The notes under the pieces: generated by a model
What the model saw: only the letters and a program-made list of their open reading frames with translations
Told to the model about the DNA's origin: nothing
The model's database searches: none
IMG/VR virus record: IMGVR_UViG_3300027668_000095
Span: 1-24,641 of that record
Length of the DNA stretch: 24,641 bases
Source of the DNA: a virus
Direction: 5' to 3' (one strand)
Shown: positions 15,080 through 22,075 of the stretch, piece after piece
Layout of the letters: every line of letters begins with the position of its first letter
How positions within the stretch are numbered: the first letter of the stretch is position 1
Program-made: the position numbers and the translations under genes

Positions 15080-16462
15080 ATGTATCAGATTGATAATTCG
15101 ACTGCGGCGACGACGCAGCCGGCGTCGACGGCCGCTGGTACGGCGGGCTTCTTCACAGACGGCAATCCGGCGACGTCCACGCCAGCGACGATCGTTCCAG
15201 CTGAATGGCTGAATGCCGTGATGATGGAATTGGCGAATGTCGTTACTGGCGCCGGACTTACGCTAGCAAAGAACCAGTTTAATCAAGTCCTATCGGCGAT
15301 CAAGCGTCTCGGCCAGACGACGATCGTCTTGACTGACACTGGCTCGGCGAACGCCTACACGGCGACCAATGCGACGCCTCTTGTGGCCGGCACGTGGGTT
15401 GATGGCGTCATCCAACAGATTAAGATCGCCCACGCGAACACTGGCGCGTCCACCTACGCACCGGACGGCTTGCCGGCTATTCCAATCTACGGTCTGGGTC
15501 TGCAACCGCTCCAGGGTGGAGAGCTTGCGCTCAATGGCACAGCGGTTCTGATGCATGCGACGATCGCGGGCATCAACAGCGGCAACCCGATCTGTGTGCT
15601 GATGGAGTGCGCAGGCGGGGCGCAGCCAGTCGCCCCCGCCACGGCCAGCCAGCATGCGGTGCAGTTTGGGCAGGTGCGCAAGCTTCTGACCGCGAACCTG
15701 ACGATTTATGTTGCGACCACGGGCAACGACTCGACAGGCAACGGGACGTCGGGCAATCCGTTCGCGACGATCCAAAAAGCATACAACTACATCCAGCAGA
15801 CCTACGACCTCAACGGGTTCATTGCCACGATTCAGGTGGCGAATGGCACATACACGGCGGGTCTCACCGCCGGTGGTCCGCTTGTCGGCGCGCTGGGCGT
15901 TACGAATTGCGTCGTGCAGGGAAATACAGCGTCGCCTTCTAGAGTAGTCATCAACGTCGGTAACTCGACGAACTGTTTCGCAGCAACGCGCGGCGGCCAG
16001 ATTACCGTTCAAGGCTTCACGGTTCAAGGCGGCACTGCATCTCAGGGGTTCGCTACAAACGACAACCTCAGCCAGATCAACCTTGGCGCCGGGATCGTGT
16101 TTGGCTCAATGCCCAGTGGAGCCCATATCAACGCGAACAGCGGGACCATCAATGCCAATTCGAGTTACTCGATCACGGGCGGGGCGTCAGTTCATGCCAT
16201 TGCATCAAATCCAGGTTCCATCGTCACCATCTCCGGCGGCATCACAGTCACGCTGACCGGCACCCCAGCGTTTTCAACGTCGTTCGTGAATGCTGGCTAT
16301 CTGGGGATGGTTACGGCGTCCAGTGTGACCTTTTCGGGTGCCGCGACAGGGGCTCTATACGGCGTGAGCGTAAACGGCGTTGTCAACAGCGGCGGCGCCG
16401 GTGCGAACTATTTCCCGGGATCTACCGCCGGGACGACGGCAACTGGCGGTCAGTACATCTAA
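15080..16462 (+). CDS. Tail fibre protein with beta-helix domain
   Basis: The protein has 460 residues. Residues 27-80 (DGNPATSTPATIVPAEWLNA, VVTGAGLTL, NQFNQVLSAIKRL) are the N-terminal baseplate-binding segment common in tail fibres of Mu- and P2-like phages. Residues 208-460 begin TIYVATTGNDSTGNGTSGNP and continue with short Val/Gly/Asn-rich repeats (GGQITVQGFTVQGGTA, NANSGTINANSSYSITGG), the signature of a right-handed beta-helix as in pectate-lyase-like spikes. It probably recognises or degrades a surface polysaccharide. AAGGA precedes the ATG. No intramolecular chaperone domain is evident. Confidence 0.85.
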   Translation: MYQIDNSTAATTQPASTAAGTAGFFTDGNPATSTPATIVPAEWLNAVMMELANVVTGAGLTLAKNQFNQVLSAIKRLGQTTIVLTDTGSANAYTATNATPLVAGTWVDGVIQQIKIAHANTGASTYAPDGLPAIPIYGLGLQPLQGGELALNGTAVLMHATIAGINSGNPICVLMECAGGAQPVAPATASQHAVQFGQVRKLLTANLTIYVATTGNDSTGNGTSGNPFATIQKAYNYIQQTYDLNGFIATIQVANGTYTAGLTAGGPLVGALGVTNCVVQGNTASPSRVVINVGNSTNCFAATRGGQITVQGFTVQGGTASQGFATNDNLSQINLGAGIVFGSMPSGAHINANSGTINANSSYSITGGASVHAIASNPGSIVTISGGITVTLTGTPAFSTSFVNAGYLGMVTASSVTFSGAATGALYGVSVNGVVNSGGAGANYFPGSTAGTTATGGQYI

Positions 16463-16466
16463 CATC

Positions 16467-17945
16467 ATGAAAAAGCTTCTGATTTTGCTGTTGGTCGCGC
16501 CGATGCTGGCATTTGCGCAGGTGCCAGCCTCCACGACTCTGGCAACCATTTCGGCGCTGCGTACCAACGTGACTGCGTATCCATCGGTTTATGTGAACGG
16601 GTATTACGCCGTCAGCGATGGCGGCCAAGGGGGGTTCACCTATCAGCCGAACGACACATCAAGCGCAGATAACGGCGGCACGGTGATTGTTGATGCGGCT
16701 GGGCATCGGTTTTATCGTGATGCCAAGCCAACAACGCCGTTCCAGTTCGGTGCCATATGCAACGGGGCGATCAACAACGGCGCAGATGACACTCTCGCAC
16801 TCCAAAACTGGCTCAACTGGATTCAGGGAAGTGGCCAGGCATCGGAGGGAAGCGCGGGCAGTGGGTATATGCCAGCTGGGTATGCCTGCCTAACCAGTTC
16901 GCCATTGAAGGTGTCGACGCCGGTCACCATAAAATTCGATTCCTGGATTTACTATTCTGGCACGAGCGGCAGCGCATTTGTGATCGGATCGGATGCTCCG
17001 ACCAACGGACGAAATTCAGGCTACGACATATCGCTGGCCGGGCTACGTGCGACGAACGGCAATCTTTCCTCGCCAATCAGCATCCAAAATGGGGGCTCGG
17101 TTGGTGTCGAAGTGCGCAACATGCAATTTTCAAAGTTGCATGTCGGTCAATCTATAGCGTTTACCTATGCTGGCATATTTTTTAATAGCACAAACAACGT
17201 ATATACCGGGCAGCATATTCAAGACAACAGCATTCACTTGGGGCAAATAGCCTATAACGGATACGGCATTTTGGCTTTGTCGGCGAGTGCTGCCGATGGG
17301 GCGGTGCAAGCGAACGATATTAGTGTGCAAAATACGTTCGCAAACTTTGCCAATCTTCAATTGGATAGCGCGCTGTATAACTCAAATACGAACAACAACA
17401 TAATTGCAATCGATGCAATGGATTTGCCCGCTCCAGGGGGGCAATCTGGTAACGTGTTCGGGTCATACAACAAGATAACGTTTGGGTATATAAGTGGGAA
17501 ATTGCAGATTTCCGGGGTCGCCTACAACAATCGCATTGAGATTCTTAACCCGCCAAGCACGGGCTCCGGTATCGTGTATAGCACGTCATCCGGAAACAGC
17601 AATTGGGCACAAATGGCAACGCCATCACCCAATGCGCTTCCAACAACAAAAAATATTTCGGCTGGCGTCACATACCAAAACACTTACGGCGTCCCGATTT
17701 TCGTTGCCATCTCCGTTCAACTGCAGGCCACCAGCAACAGCAACCAAGTTGCCGCTGCTTATATTGGTCAACAGGCGAGCACAATGCAAACGGTCAACTA
17801 TGCTCAAGCCTATGCAGCTGCTTCGCCGACGCCGTTTGTGGCCCCCCTGTACATCGTCGTGCCGCCTGGTTGGTATTACTCATTCAACAGTAGCGGCTCG
17901 GGGACGGCTTCGTTCTCGGCTGCTTCGATAACTCAGGCCGGTTGA
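16467..17945 (+). CDS. Secreted beta-helix/tailspike-like protein with Sec signal peptide
   Basis: The start at ATG 16467 gives 492 residues beginning MKKLLILLLVAPMLAFAQ, a textbook Sec signal peptide with predicted cleavage after AFA (17). Residues 48-85 (AVSDGGQGGFTYQPNDTSS, NGGTVIVDAAGHRFYRD) are typical of tailspike head-binding domains, and 94-116 (FGAICNG...GADDTLALQNWL) match the pectate-lyase 3 entry motif. The rest is Asn/Ser-rich and fits a beta-helix. A GTG at 16380 is in frame but lies in the fibre gene. The gene is much more AT-rich than its neighbours; nt 17161-17220 count to 35% GC. Its 3' end overlaps the convergent methyltransferase gene by 13 bp. Virion proteins do not normally carry export signals. 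Confidence 0.82.
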   Translation: MKKLLILLLVAPMLAFAQVPASTTLATISALRTNVTAYPSVYVNGYYAVSDGGQGGFTYQPNDTSSADNGGTVIVDAAGHRFYRDAKPTTPFQFGAICNGAINNGADDTLALQNWLNWIQGSGQASEGSAGSGYMPAGYACLTSSPLKVSTPVTIKFDSWIYYSGTSGSAFVIGSDAPTNGRNSGYDISLAGLRATNGNLSSPISIQNGGSVGVEVRNMQFSKLHVGQSIAFTYAGIFFNSTNNVYTGQHIQDNSIHLGQIAYNGYGILALSASAADGAVQANDISVQNTFANFANLQLDSALYNSNTNNNIIAIDAMDLPAPGGQSGNVFGSYNKITFGYISGKLQISGVAYNNRIEILNPPSTGSGIVYSTSSGNSNWAQMATPSPNALPTTKNISAGVTYQNTYGVPIFVAISVQLQATSNSNQVAAAYIGQQASTMQTVNYAQAYAAASPTPFVAPLYIVVPPGWYYSFNSSGSGTASFSAASITQAG

Positions 17946-18895
17946 TGCTTCCGCAGGCGGCGCAGAAGCGATGCTGCGAAAGAGCCGTGTTTTGATACCT
18001 CAACCTCAACAGGGCTCTCGGTATCAAGTGGTGAACTTTCAAACAGCTCTGCCCTTGTGGACAGCATCAACTGCAACCGCCTCTCATGAAGCTCTTGGTC
18101 GGTGAGATCGTGTTTCCCGCGTTTCAGTCGGACCAGAAACTCTGATGCGGGGCCTGGCACCATCTCTTCTATTACGAAGCTAATATAGCCAAGGTGGTTC
18201 AATTCCAGAATCATTAACGCAAAGCTACTTGGCGTCCAATACCAGCAATGAGAGTCCACATAAGTCTGCGTGCCGGACTCCAGACCCGAAAGATAGGAAA
18301 GGTATTGCTGATGAGCGGAATCCAGTGTCTCTGGCAATGAAAAGTCAGCAGACCTATTGAGTCCCCAGGCTCCTGATCCTCCGCGCCATGTCATGTAGGC
18401 ACGCGCAACGAATATTGTTTCTGGTGAGTGAAGTTTCCGCGCCGAGCGGTGCGCGAGGAGGGCATCGGCCGTAGTAGACAGGGGCTTGAAGAAATCGAAT
18501 ATCTGACGGCAGTCTGGTACAGCGAGCGACAACACAAAATCTTCAGTCGCAAGGTTCGAAACCTGACCAAGAAAGCCAACAATATCGGGAACGTGTTCGA
18601 TTACGTGACTCGCGATCAGGTATTGAAAGCCCTGCGCATTCATTGATAGACATGCTTCGTCGAGAGGTTGTCCGTCCCAGACCACATCAACATGTTCGAT
18701 ATTGGCGATACGGTCACGGACACCTTGATCGGTATGGGTTCGAGCGATATTAAGAAGCCCGTTTTGATCCGTAAAATCCACAACGATCGTGTTCCAGCCG
18801 TGCGATTTTGGGGCGACCGGGTTATAAAAAGGCCCGATTTCTATTCCGAAACGATCTTTACATAATCCTAGCGTAAGAAAGGCAGACCGATCCAT
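17933..18895 (-). CDS. SAM-dependent methyltransferase (class I), moron
   Basis: This 320-residue protein has a Rossmann methyltransferase core: motif I FGIEIGPFYNPV (16-27), an acidic residue at the end of strand 2 (Asp40), and IASHVIEHVPD (94-104), the post-I motif of type-11/23 methyltransferases. The C-terminal half lacks a recognised domain. The closest style is that of methyltransferases from O-antigen and other glycan clusters, so a sugar or lipid-linked glycan substrate is likely but not shown. ATG 18895 has AAGGGG upstream. The gene opposes the late operon and is less GC-rich than the structural genes, both signs of an acquired cargo gene. Confidence 0.8.
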   Translation of the reverse strand: MDRSAFLTLGLCKDRFGIEIGPFYNPVAPKSHGWNTIVVDFTDQNGLLNIARTHTDQGVRDRIANIEHVDVVWDGQPLDEACLSMNAQGFQYLIASHVIEHVPDIVGFLGQVSNLATEDFVLSLAVPDCRQIFDFFKPLSTTADALLAHRSARKLHSPETIFVARAYMTWRGGSGAWGLNRSADFSLPETLDSAHQQYLSYLSGLESGTQTYVDSHCWYWTPSSFALMILELNHLGYISFVIEEMVPGPASEFLVRLKRGKHDLTDQELHERRLQLMLSTRAELFESSPLDTESPVEVEVSKHGSFAASLLRRLRKHQPA

Positions 18896-18988
18896 TTTTT
18901 CCCCTTGGAAGAGTTGGTATTATGCGAGCCTCAAACACATCATAGCACTGATCTGCTGATGATTATCCCAGTGATGCCCCAAAGAGTC

Positions 18989-20080
18989 CTATTGCTTATC
19001 TATCATCATCTTCGCAATAGGGGTAAGCGCTTCTCCTTGGATATGCCCCTTGATTTGCAACAGCCATTCGTCAGGGTGGAGGCACGCGTTCATATGACTC
19101 TGCCAGTTTGGCAGCGCCAGGATCGCGTCGTACTGCCTAATGATCAGCACATTAAACTGCGCGGCCGCTTCGTTCATGGCCGACACATAGGCCGCAAGCT
19201 GCGGACGGTCGCCATCACACGTCGGGCCGGGCTCCTCCAGAACAGGTGTCTTGCCTGCTGCCCTGACGGCTGCAACCCACTGCGCGAGGTACTGGCGATA
19301 GTCGGCAAGCGATTCTCCGCCGAGCATGTCATTCACGCCGTGGTTGTCGATGACGATGGATGCGGCTGACGTCTTGATCCGATCGGCAAACGGCGCCCCG
19401 TTGCCGTCCATGCCGTCCAGCTCGTTCTTGAGGCTGCTCGACGTTCCGCCGGTGGCGTGATTGGTAATGATGATCGCGTCATCGTTCAGCGTGGCCCGCA
19501 ACAGCGTTTGAGATTGGTCAGTCTCGCTCTGCTGAGCACGGCCCATCAGTGAAGTCGCACCCATCATCGCATCGTCGCCGAAAACATCGATGGTGACGAC
19601 CCTCTGCGGCTTGGGTGCTGGCTGTGGTTCCGGCGCGGGCGCAGGGGCCGGGGTCGGTGCAGGCGATGGCGCCACAACCGGGATGGGCGCCGGGCTTGGT
19701 GCAATCGGCGCAGGGGTCGGTGCTGCAACCGGGGTTGTCGGCGCGCTTTGAGCCTGCTGCGCATCCTCGCCACCACCGCAAGCCGACAGCGCAAACGCTA
19801 CGGCTGCGAGGGCGAATCCAAGTCGATAGTTGCGCCAGCCTCGCGCATGCGATTCAGCACGCGCTCGATGGTCTCGGCATCCAGTTCCAGTCGGGCCATG
19901 GCGAAGAACAGCAGTTGAGCGCTCAGCTTGCGCTCGTCGCCAGTGTACTTGCGCCATTGCCGCGCGTCGGAGACTCCGAACAACCCGGCCATCTGCGAAT
20001 TCGATAGATTCAGTTCCGACTTCAGCTTTGCCAGCGCTTCGGCTGACGGTGGTGAATAGAGCATCGTGACGAAATGTCAT
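18989..20080 (-). CDS. SGNH/GDSL-hydrolase-like lipoprotein, start uncertain
   Basis: The ORF from ATG 20080 has 363 codons and an AAAGGA 7 nt upstream, but residues 1-80 are Arg-rich and overlap the HTH gene in another frame. A lipoprotein signal runs from about Arg83 to lipobox LSAC with Cys101 (RLGFALAAVAFALSAC). A Pro/Ala linker spans 114-159. The SGNH core follows: VVTIDVFGDDAMMG (161-174), NHATGGTSSSLKNEL (207-221), VIDNHGVND (243-251) and CLHPDEW (333-339). Block I has GDD where GDS holds the nucleophile, and no Asp lies three residues before the His of block V, so catalysis is doubtful. No ATG, GTG or TTG occurs between the ATG at 19957 and the signal peptide. SGNH enzymes deacylate glycans and lipids. 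Confidence 0.72.
   Translation of the reverse strand: MTFRHDALFTTVSRSAGKAEVGTESIEFADGRVVRSLRRAAMAQVHWRRAQAERSTAVLRHGPTGTGCRDHRARAESHARGWRNYRLGFALAAVAFALSACGGGEDAQQAQSAPTTPVAAPTPAPIAPSPAPIPVVAPSPAPTPAPAPAPEPQPAPKPQRVVTIDVFGDDAMMGATSLMGRAQQSETDQSQTLLRATLNDDAIIITNHATGGTSSSLKNELDGMDGNGAPFADRIKTSAASIVIDNHGVNDMLGGESLADYRQYLAQWVAAVRAAGKTPVLEEPGPTCDGDRPQLAAYVSAMNEAAAQFNVLIIRQYDAILALPNWQSHMNACLHPDEWLLQIKGHIQGEALTPIAKMMIDKQ
19798..20064 (-). CDS. Small HTH DNA-binding protein
   Basis: The 88-residue ORF contains LKSELNLSNSQMAGLFGVSDARQWRKYTG (residues 14-42), a helix-turn-helix of the XRE/Cro type with the usual LS.SQMA.LFGVS spacing, followed by LSAQLLFFAMARLELDAETI. Similar small proteins occur beside lysis genes in beta-proteobacterial phages. 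It is encoded within the 5' part of the SGNH ORF in a different frame. ATG 20064 lacks a good Shine-Dalgarno sequence of its own; AAAGGA sits 23 nt upstream, before ATG 20080. The promoter at 20135-20163 with a perfect inverted repeat is directed at this gene, suggesting autoregulation. Confidence 0.72.
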   Translation of the reverse strand: MLYSPPSAEALAKLKSELNLSNSQMAGLFGVSDARQWRKYTGDERKLSAQLLFFAMARLELDAETIERVLNRMREAGATIDLDSPSQP

Positions 20081-20134
20081 GGTTCATTCCTTTCGGAGGC
20101 AGGGCCGCGCGGGATGCGCTTCCACATGCAAACC

Positions 20135-20163
20135 ACTCTATGGGACCATTGGTCCCATGTCAA
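20135..20163 (-). promoter_or_regulatory. Sigma70 promoter for HTH/SGNH unit
   Basis: On the minus strand TTGACA (20163-20158) is separated by 17 nt from TAGAGT (20140-20135). The -35 box is a full consensus match, the -10 box matches four of six, and the spacing is optimal. It lies 70 nt upstream of the HTH start and 54 nt upstream of ATG 20080. Confidence 0.72.
20140..20158. promoter_or_regulatory. Operator-like 19-bp perfect inverted repeat
   Basis: ATGGGACCA-T-TGGTCCCAT has 9-bp arms around one base and fills the spacer between the -35 and -10 boxes of the leftward promoter, overlapping their edges. A repressor bound here would exclude RNA polymerase. The adjacent HTH protein is the obvious candidate ligand (inference). 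Confidence 0.7.
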
Positions 20164-20175
20164 GCAACAACAACC

Positions 20176-20206
20176 GGCCGCCAATGCGCGGCCATTTTCA
20201 TTTCTG
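20176..20206 (+). terminator. Weak terminator-like hairpin before coiled-coil gene
   Basis: GGCCGC (20176-20181) pairs with GCGGCC (20188-20193) across a six-base loop and is followed by ATTTTCATTTC, then the GGGGG ribosome binding site of the gene at 20216. It is weaker than the other hairpins because of the short, interrupted T tract. Confidence 0.45.
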
Positions 20207-20215
20207 GGGGTCTGA

Positions 20216-20566
20216 ATGGATTACACGTCGCTCGGCATCGGAGGTGGTGCAGTCGGTGCGGCTTTTACGATTCTGGGATGGCTGTTGAAGCGCTCCATCT
20301 CGCAGAACGACCAGCAGATCAAGGATCTGAAAGAGGCGATCGAAGACCAGAACAAGACGATCAAGGAGCAGGACAGAGCGCTCGATGCTCACAAGCTCCA
20401 TGTCGCCGAGCACTACGTCACGCAGAACGAGCTGACAAAAGCCGTCGAGAGCCTTGACAAGACCATGCAGCGGTTGATCGAAGCAGTGAATCAGAACGCG
20501 CGGGAGGCTCGCGAGGGGTTCTCGGAGATCCACCGCCGTATCGATGGGAAGGCTGACAAGGATTGA
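20216..20566 (+). CDS. Membrane-anchored coiled-coil protein
   Basis: This 116-residue protein has one N-terminal transmembrane segment at about 5-24 (SLGIGGGAVGAAFTILGWLL) followed by KRS, then a long charged helix (28-110) with heptad-like spacing: DQQIKDLKEAIEDQNKTIKE and ESLDKTMQRLIEAVNQNARE. The topology (short N-out, large cytoplasmic part by positive-inside reasoning) resembles uncharacterised proteins at the start of phage lysis cassettes. A spanin or holin-accessory role is possible but unproven; it lacks the usual periplasmic domain evidence. The ribosome binding site is GGGGGT 6 nt before ATG. The endolysin start follows 2 nt after its stop. Confidence 0.7.
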   Translation: MDYTSLGIGGGAVGAAFTILGWLLKRSISQNDQQIKDLKEAIEDQNKTIKEQDRALDAHKLHVAEHYVTQNELTKAVESLDKTMQRLIEAVNQNAREAREGFSEIHRRIDGKADKD

Positions 20567-20568
20567 AC

Positions 20569-21144
20569 ATGAGCGCCCAAGTTACTAAAGCTGCTGGCGC
20601 TCCCGTTACGGGACTGACTGCCGAGCAACTGCACGCGATCATGCCGCTGGCTGGTGCGCGCGCAGACATATTCGCGCCGATTCTGGCGGACGTGATGTTG
20701 TTCCGGCAGATCAACACGCCGGCGCGCGCGGCGGCTTTCTTGGCGCAAGTCGGTCATGAGTCGGGTCAACTCCGATACTTGCGCGAGATTTGGGGTCCGA
20801 CGCCGGCCCAGTTGAAGTACGAGGGGCGGGAAGACCTCGGCAACACGCAGCCGGGCGACGGCAAGCGCTTCTTAGGCCGCGGGCTCATCCAGATCACAGG
20901 CCGCAGCAACTACGCCGTGTGCGGCGCTGCGCTGGGCGTCGACCTGTTGGCTCAGCCCGAGCTGCTCGAGAAGCCGCAATACGCCGCAGGCTCTGCTGCG
21001 TGGTTCTGGCTGCAGCACAACCTGAACCGGTTTGCTGACCGCGGAGATTTCGTGGGCCTCACCAAGGCCATCAACGGCGGCACGAACGGCATCACTGACC
21101 GCAGGGCGCTCTGGGAGCGCGCGAAGACCGCGCTGCAGGCCTGA
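20569..21144 (+). CDS. Endolysin, GH19 chitinase-like
   Basis: This 191-residue protein has the glycoside hydrolase 19 fold used by many phage endolysins. Key elements are AAFLAQVGHESGQLRYLREI (residues 56-74) with likely catalytic Glu64, NTQPGDGKRFLGRGLIQITG (92-111) followed by RSNY, and TKAINGGTNGITDRRALW near the end. It would cleave the glycan strands of peptidoglycan at host lysis. No signal peptide is present, so release depends on a holin-type protein. ATG 20569 has AAGGA upstream; a TTG at 20563 is a weaker alternative. A GAAATTGC/GCAATTTC hairpin follows at 21154-21177. Confidence 0.92.
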   Translation: MSAQVTKAAGAPVTGLTAEQLHAIMPLAGARADIFAPILADVMLFRQINTPARAAAFLAQVGHESGQLRYLREIWGPTPAQLKYEGREDLGNTQPGDGKRFLGRGLIQITGRSNYAVCGAALGVDLLAQPELLEKPQYAAGSAAWFWLQHNLNRFADRGDFVGLTKAINGGTNGITDRRALWERAKTALQA

Positions 21145-21192
21145 CCCATCCCTGAAATTGCCGAATTGCGCAATTTCGCAAACTGGCAGTTC

Positions 21193-21218
21193 AGCCCCGC
21201 CCAGCGCGGGGCTTTTGC
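21193..21218 (+). terminator. Terminator-like hairpin before HNH-like gene
   Basis: AGCCCCGC (21193-21200) pairs perfectly with GCGGGGCT (21206-21213) around CCAGC, and is followed by TTTGCATTTC and then GGAGGG, the ribosome binding site of the gene at 21235. Another hairpin, 21154-21177, lies between it and the endolysin stop. Confidence 0.65.
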
Positions 21219-21234
21219 ATTTCTGGAGGGCCGG

Positions 21235-21798
21235 ATGGCCATCAATACAGCTCCACACGGCGAGCATCTCGTCACAGAGACCATCGTCGAAGCAGAGTAC
21301 TACCCCGACCACGCCCAGCGCACCGAGTCGGCCACGTTCCGCCATACCAAGACAGAAGGGCATAAGGCTGGCCTAGTTTGCGCAATCAGTGGCCAGCCTG
21401 ACCCCGAGTACCACCATCTTTTCTGTGAATGGGCCGACTCGGACGCCGTCGACTGGGAGAGGGTTCGCGGCGTCGCGCTCGGTGAAGTTACCGACCTGCC
21501 GGTGCTCGATCCGCACACGGATCAGCCGACTGGCAAGACTTTCCCCGCGGAGCAGTCGCTTGTGTGGCTGATCTGCAAGCTGGCCGAGCTGCGCGGTTTT
21601 GACTGGAAAGCGTTTGATCCCGCGCGCCCCGAGCTGTTTGTCGATTCCATGCAAAACATGCTGCCGGTCGCGATGAAGTTCCACCGTTCGCCGACTCACG
21701 GCATTCACCACCGCAGTTTCCCGACCTACATCTTCCAGGCGTACCCGCGCAAGCTGGGCTTCGTTTTTACGCCGGATGAGGTCATCAACCAGGAGTAA
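21235..21798 (+). CDS. Phage protein with HNH-like motif
   Basis: The 187-residue product starts at ATG 21235 behind GGAGGG. An earlier in-frame TTG at 21166 would run through the hairpin and is rejected. I do not recognise the family firmly. Residues 49-61 (CAISGQPDPEYHH) and 140-160 (QNMLPVAMKFHRSPTHGIHH) together resemble the His-His, Asn and His positions of an HNH nuclease finger, separated by an insert of about 80 residues with AVDWERVRGV. The usual second zinc-binding cysteine pair is not clear. HNH proteins commonly assist packaging, but those sit beside terminase, not lysis genes. It could equally be a structural or regulatory protein. Confidence 0.6.
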   Translation: MAINTAPHGEHLVTETIVEAEYYPDHAQRTESATFRHTKTEGHKAGLVCAISGQPDPEYHHLFCEWADSDAVDWERVRGVALGEVTDLPVLDPHTDQPTGKTFPAEQSLVWLICKLAELRGFDWKAFDPARPELFVDSMQNMLPVAMKFHRSPTHGIHHRSFPTYIFQAYPRKLGFVFTPDEVINQE

Positions 21799-21800
21799 TC

Positions 21801-22019
21801 ATGAACGGCAACACGAACTACCTCATTTCGGGCGGCGTTTCCCTCAGCGCTGGCACGGTCGTCGAAACGGTCAACTGGTTGGCCGGCATCGCATTCAAGA
21901 CGCAGCTGCCACCGGGTGTCGCATCGCTGTTTGCGACTCTGGCCATCGCGGGCGCTCATGCCGTGTTGAACCGCATCAGCGCCAAGAGCGCCGCCAAGTC
22001 GGCTGCCCCAGCGCAGTAA
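21801..22019 (+). CDS. Small membrane protein, candidate holin
   Basis: This 72-residue protein starts 2 nt after the previous stop. It has two hydrophobic stretches, about 7-32 (LISGGVSLSAGTVVETVNWL) and 38-58 (PGVASLFATLAIAGAHAVLN), and a basic, Ala/Lys/Ser-rich tail (RISAKSAAKSAAPAQ). Small size, two membrane segments, a charged C-terminus and a place in the lysis block fit a class II holin. No family signature is decisive. AGGAG serves as the ribosome binding site. Confidence 0.65.
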   Translation: MNGNTNYLISGGVSLSAGTVVETVNWLAGIAFKTQLPPGVASLFATLAIAGAHAVLNRISAKSAAKSAAPAQ

Positions 22020-22075
22020 CAGTCCCTCTGGCCAACCCACGGCCGCCATCGTCACCACTCCCTGAAGGATCACCC

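Noticed and set aside
18896-18988. Possible promoter TATGAT for the methyltransferase
   Set aside because: A -10-like TATGAT is present on the minus strand but no acceptable -35 box lies 16-18 nt upstream.
19608-19750. Repetitive GC-rich tract that looks like tandem repeats or a CRISPR-like array
   Set aside because: It encodes the Pro/Ala linker of the SGNH lipoprotein; periodicity is short and irregular and there are no spacers.
21166-21234. Upstream in-frame TTG extension of the HNH-like protein
   Set aside because: It would translate through the 21193-21213 hairpin and the GGAGGG ribosome binding site that serves ATG 21235.
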